Positions 62,177 through 64,000 of a stretch of 64,000 nt of DNA are shown here, piece by piece. The stretch spans positions 62,001 through 126,000 of the forward strand of contig NZ_FZOH01000011.1 of NCBI RefSeq assembly GCF_900188205.1, written 5' to 3'. The position numbers and the translations under genes are program-made. This DNA is from Geodermatophilus saharensis (GTDB lineage Bacteria > Actinomycetota > Actinomycetes > Mycobacteriales > Geodermatophilaceae). Numbering within the stretch: position 1 is the stretch's first letter; every line of letters starts with the position of its first letter. The notes under the pieces were generated by a model. That model ran no database searches and was not told the origin of the DNA. It saw only the letters and a program-made list of their open reading frames with translations.

Positions 62177-63523
62177 TTGACCAGATCCTCCCGGCGACTC
62201 ACCCGGCTCCTGGCCGCGGCCACCGTCGCCACGACGCTCGCCGCCTGCGGTGGCGGCGACGACGGCGGCGGCGGTGGCGGGGGCGGTGGCGGCGAGAACG
62301 AGGCCTCCGACGTCGGCATCACCGAGGACACCATCAAGCTCGGGGCGCACTACCCGCTCACCGGCGTGGCGGCCCCCGGCTACAGCGAGATCCCGACCGG
62401 TGTGCAGGCCTACTTCGACCACGTCAACGCCAACGGCGGTGTCTACGACCGGCAGATCGAGTACGTCTACCGCGACGACGCCTACAACCCCACGAACACC
62501 AGCGCGGTGGTCAACCAGCTGGTGCTCGAGGACGAGGTCTTCGCCGTCGTCGGTGGCCTCGGCACGCCGACGCACTCCGCCGTCCTGGAGTTCCTCAACA
62601 GCGAGCGGGTGCCCGACCTGTTCGTCTCCTCGGGCTCGCGGCTGTGGGGCGAGACCCCGGAGGACTACCCGTACACCTTCGGCTGGCAGACCGACTACGT
62701 CAGCGAGGGCAAGATCCTCGGGCAGTACATCGCCGAGAACCTGCCCGACGCGAAGGTCGGCCTGTTCCTGCAGGACGACGACCTCGGCGCCGACGGCGAG
62801 AGCGGCCTGCGGGAGTACATCGACGACCAGATCGTCGAGGTGCAGAGCTACGTCCCGGGCAACACCGACGTGGGTCCGCAGATCGCCGCCCTGCAGGCGG
62901 CCGGGGCCGACGTCGTCGTCGGGTTCAACGTGCCCAGCTACACGGCGCTGTCGCAGCTGGTCTCCCTGCGCCTGGGCTACCAGCCCCAGTGGTTCTACTC
63001 GAACGTGGGCTCGGACCCGACGCTGGTCGGCAGCCTGCTGGCCAACTTCTCCCAGGGCCAGGTGACCGACGCCACCCTGCTCGACGGCGCGATCACCACC
63101 GAGTACTTCCCGGGCACCGACTCGCCCGACGACCCGTGGGTGCAGATGTTCCAGCAGATCTGGGACGAGCAGGGGCAGGAGGGTGAGCTGACCACCTTCC
63201 GCCTGTACGGCATGGCGCAGGCCTACACGACCGTGCAGGCGCTGCAGGCGGCCGGGCAGAACCCCACCCGTGACGACCTGGTCGCGGCGATCGAGCAGGT
63301 CGGCGCCGACTGGGAGGGTCCGCTGTTCGCCCCGTTCCGGTACTCCGAGGACAGCCACATGGGCACCAGCGGCATGCGCGTCGTCCAGGTGGCCGGCGCG
63401 GCCGTCGAGGAGCTCACGCCGGTCCTCACCACCGACCTCGGTGACGCCGAGATCGAGGAGAGCGACCGCGAGGCCGCCACTCCCCCGGAGAACGGCATCC
63501 CCGACGAGGAGGCCGCTGACTAG
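62177..63523 (+). CDS. livK: branched-chain amino-acid ABC transporter substrate-binding lipoprotein
   Basis: A 448-residue family 6 periplasmic-type binding protein. Lipoprotein signal with LAAC lipobox (residues ~21-24) followed by a Gly-rich linker. Binding-domain motifs: IKLGAHYPLTGVAAPGY, YVYRDDAYNPTNTSAVVNQL and VVGFNVPSYTALSQL. TTG 62177 is supported by AAGGAG 7 nt upstream. Last gene of the operon, in contrast to the usual first position. Confidence 0.92.
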   Translation: MTRSSRRLTRLLAAATVATTLAACGGGDDGGGGGGGGGGENEASDVGITEDTIKLGAHYPLTGVAAPGYSEIPTGVQAYFDHVNANGGVYDRQIEYVYRDDAYNPTNTSAVVNQLVLEDEVFAVVGGLGTPTHSAVLEFLNSERVPDLFVSSGSRLWGETPEDYPYTFGWQTDYVSEGKILGQYIAENLPDAKVGLFLQDDDLGADGESGLREYIDDQIVEVQSYVPGNTDVGPQIAALQAAGADVVVGFNVPSYTALSQLVSLRLGYQPQWFYSNVGSDPTLVGSLLANFSQGQVTDATLLDGAITTEYFPGTDSPDDPWVQMFQQIWDEQGQEGELTTFRLYGMAQAYTTVQALQAAGQNPTRDDLVAAIEQVGADWEGPLFAPFRYSEDSHMGTSGMRVVQVAGAAVEELTPVLTTDLGDAEIEESDREAATPPENGIPDEEAAD

Positions 63524-63525
63524 CA

Positions 63526-63591
63526 GGAGGACCCCCTTCCTCCCCACCCCTCGCTGACGCTCGGGGCGGGGCACTGCGAGGGGGCCGTTCC
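63526..63591 (+). terminator. stop-abutting palindromic element, copy F
   Basis: The same family as copies A-E in the opposite strand orientation, matching the plus-strand gene it follows: GGAGGACCCCC begins 3 bp after the binding-protein stop, and it ends GGGGGCCGTTCC. The core reads CCCCTCGC..GCTCGGGGCGGGG. Confidence 0.7.
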
Positions 63592-63605
63592 AGCAGCTCA
63601 CCAGG

Positions 63606-63637
63606 CGGGCCGCCGGTCTCCCCGGACCGGCGGCCCG
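63606..63637 (+). terminator. second terminator after liv operon
   Basis: A 13-bp stem (63606-63618 with 63625-63637), 6-nt loop, following copy F by 14 bp. Confidence 0.7.
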
Positions 63638-63746
63638 TCGGCGTCCGGTCACCCGTGCGGGGAGACACTCAGCTGTCGAAGTGTCGGCCGGTGATCTCCG
63701 GGTAGGAGCGCCCCGGCAGAGCACGGGCGGAGGGACGGGAGCGTCG

Positions 63747-64000
63747 ATGGTGCAGGCGGCACGGACGATCCGGCGGGCGGTGGTGACCGGCGGCGCCGGG
63801 TTCCTCGGCTCCCACCTCTGCGAGCACCTCCTCGACCGCGGCGTCGAGGTGGTGTGCCTGGACAACTTCCTCACCGGCTCGCCGGAGAACGTCGTGCACC
63901 TGCTCGAGCACCCCGGGTTCCGGCTGGTGCGCTGCGACGTCACCGACTTCGTGCACGTGCCCGGCCCGGTCGACCTCGTGCTGCACTTCGCCTCGCCGGC
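63747..64000 (+). CDS. NAD-dependent epimerase/dehydratase, UDP-glucuronate decarboxylase-like (3' truncated)
   Basis: The first 84 residues of a short-chain dehydrogenase/reductase of the sugar-nucleotide type, open to the window end. Visible are the Rossmann motif VVTGGAGFLGSHLCEHLL, CLDNFLTGSPENVVHL, a CDVTDF strand and VDLVLHFASPA. The LDNF-TG and HFASPA pattern fits UDP-glucuronate decarboxylase (UXS) more than UDP-glucose epimerase. ATG 63747 has GGGAG 5 nt upstream. Likely makes UDP-xylose for wall or capsule polysaccharides if the assignment is right. Confidence 0.8.
   Translation, partial: MVQAARTIRRAVVTGGAGFLGSHLCEHLLDRGVEVVCLDNFLTGSPENVVHLLEHPGFRLVRCDVTDFVHVPGPVDLVLHFASP

Noticed and set aside
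62250-62310. Gly-codon run at the N-terminus of the liv binding protein as a possible microsatellite
   Set aside because: It is the flexible linker after a lipobox, common in actinobacterial lipoproteins.
60800-63943. 1047-residue minus-strand ORF over the liv permease and binding-protein genes
   Set aside because: Shadow frame; sense genes are unambiguous.

Overview
The window is very GC-rich, dense, single-copy bacterial chromosome with frequent GTG/TTG starts, GTGA/ATGA four-base gene overlaps and strong GC-stem terminators. Gene content and order point to the Actinomycetota. The series ArsA-ATPase pair, class A PBP, metallophosphoesterase, asd/lysC, leuA, recR/ybaB/dnaX, tadA with its partner protein, and tyrA follows the order I recall from the Mycobacterium tuberculosis Rv3679-Rv3754 region. 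The style of the genes suggests a Geodermatophilaceae-like organism (Blastococcus, Modestobacter, Geodermatophilus); that placement is inference, not shown by the sequence. I see no insertion sequence, prophage, CRISPR array, integron or obvious recent transfer, and no gene-free stretch over 300 bases.

Layout. 1-5.4 kb: ArsA-type ATPase pair, bifunctional PBP, YqeY-like protein, metallophosphoesterase. 5.4-8.1 kb: tRNA-Pro(CGG), a strong hairpin and two tandem CNNM/CBS membrane proteins. 8.2-12 kb: PhyH-like dioxygenase, S9 peptidase and a convergent GT87-like glycosyltransferase. 12-19 kb: asd-lysC, a PLD-like enzyme, an HTH regulator behind a large palindrome, and leuA behind a leader peptide. 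19-25 kb: six-gene Mrp Na+/H+ antiporter operon with an A-B fusion. 25-35 kb: NarL-type two-component system with a divergent membrane protein, ABC-F ATPase, GNAT-like protein, a MurE-like ligase lacking the diaminopimelate motif, and a pirin-pirin-PPOX operon. 35-45 kb: VOC protein, TPM-domain protein, Rieske protein and a Dpp/Opp-type peptide ABC operon. 45-53 kb: recR-ybaB-dnaX, YceI, SRP RNA, an EamA exporter behind a structured leader, two tRNA-Ser genes and a receptor-type Ser/Thr kinase. 53-57 kb: O-methyltransferase/TadA-partner/HAD/TadA operon, thioesterase-tyrA and a DUF2630 protein. 57-63.5 kb: PucR-like regulator divergent from a five-gene branched-chain amino-acid ABC operon. The window ends inside a UXS-like sugar nucleotide epimerase.

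Functional threads are amino-acid metabolism (aspartate pathway, leucine, tyrosine, peptide and branched-chain amino-acid uptake), cell envelope (PBP, Mur ligase, GT87, PLD) and information processing (RecR, DnaX, TadA, three tRNAs, SRP RNA).

The most noteworthy non-coding signals are: (i) a family of six dispersed palindromic elements, each abutting a stop codon in the same orientation; (ii) a leader peptide plus three-stem RNA before the EamA gene, whose outer stem can alternatively pair with the Shine-Dalgarno; (iii) the leuA leader peptide and hairpin; (iv) a recurrent TANNNT box 6-8 nt before start codons, implying many leaderless mRNAs; (v) long palindromes upstream of the HTH regulator and of the VOC gene. 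Everything here was read by eye; no database search was run.
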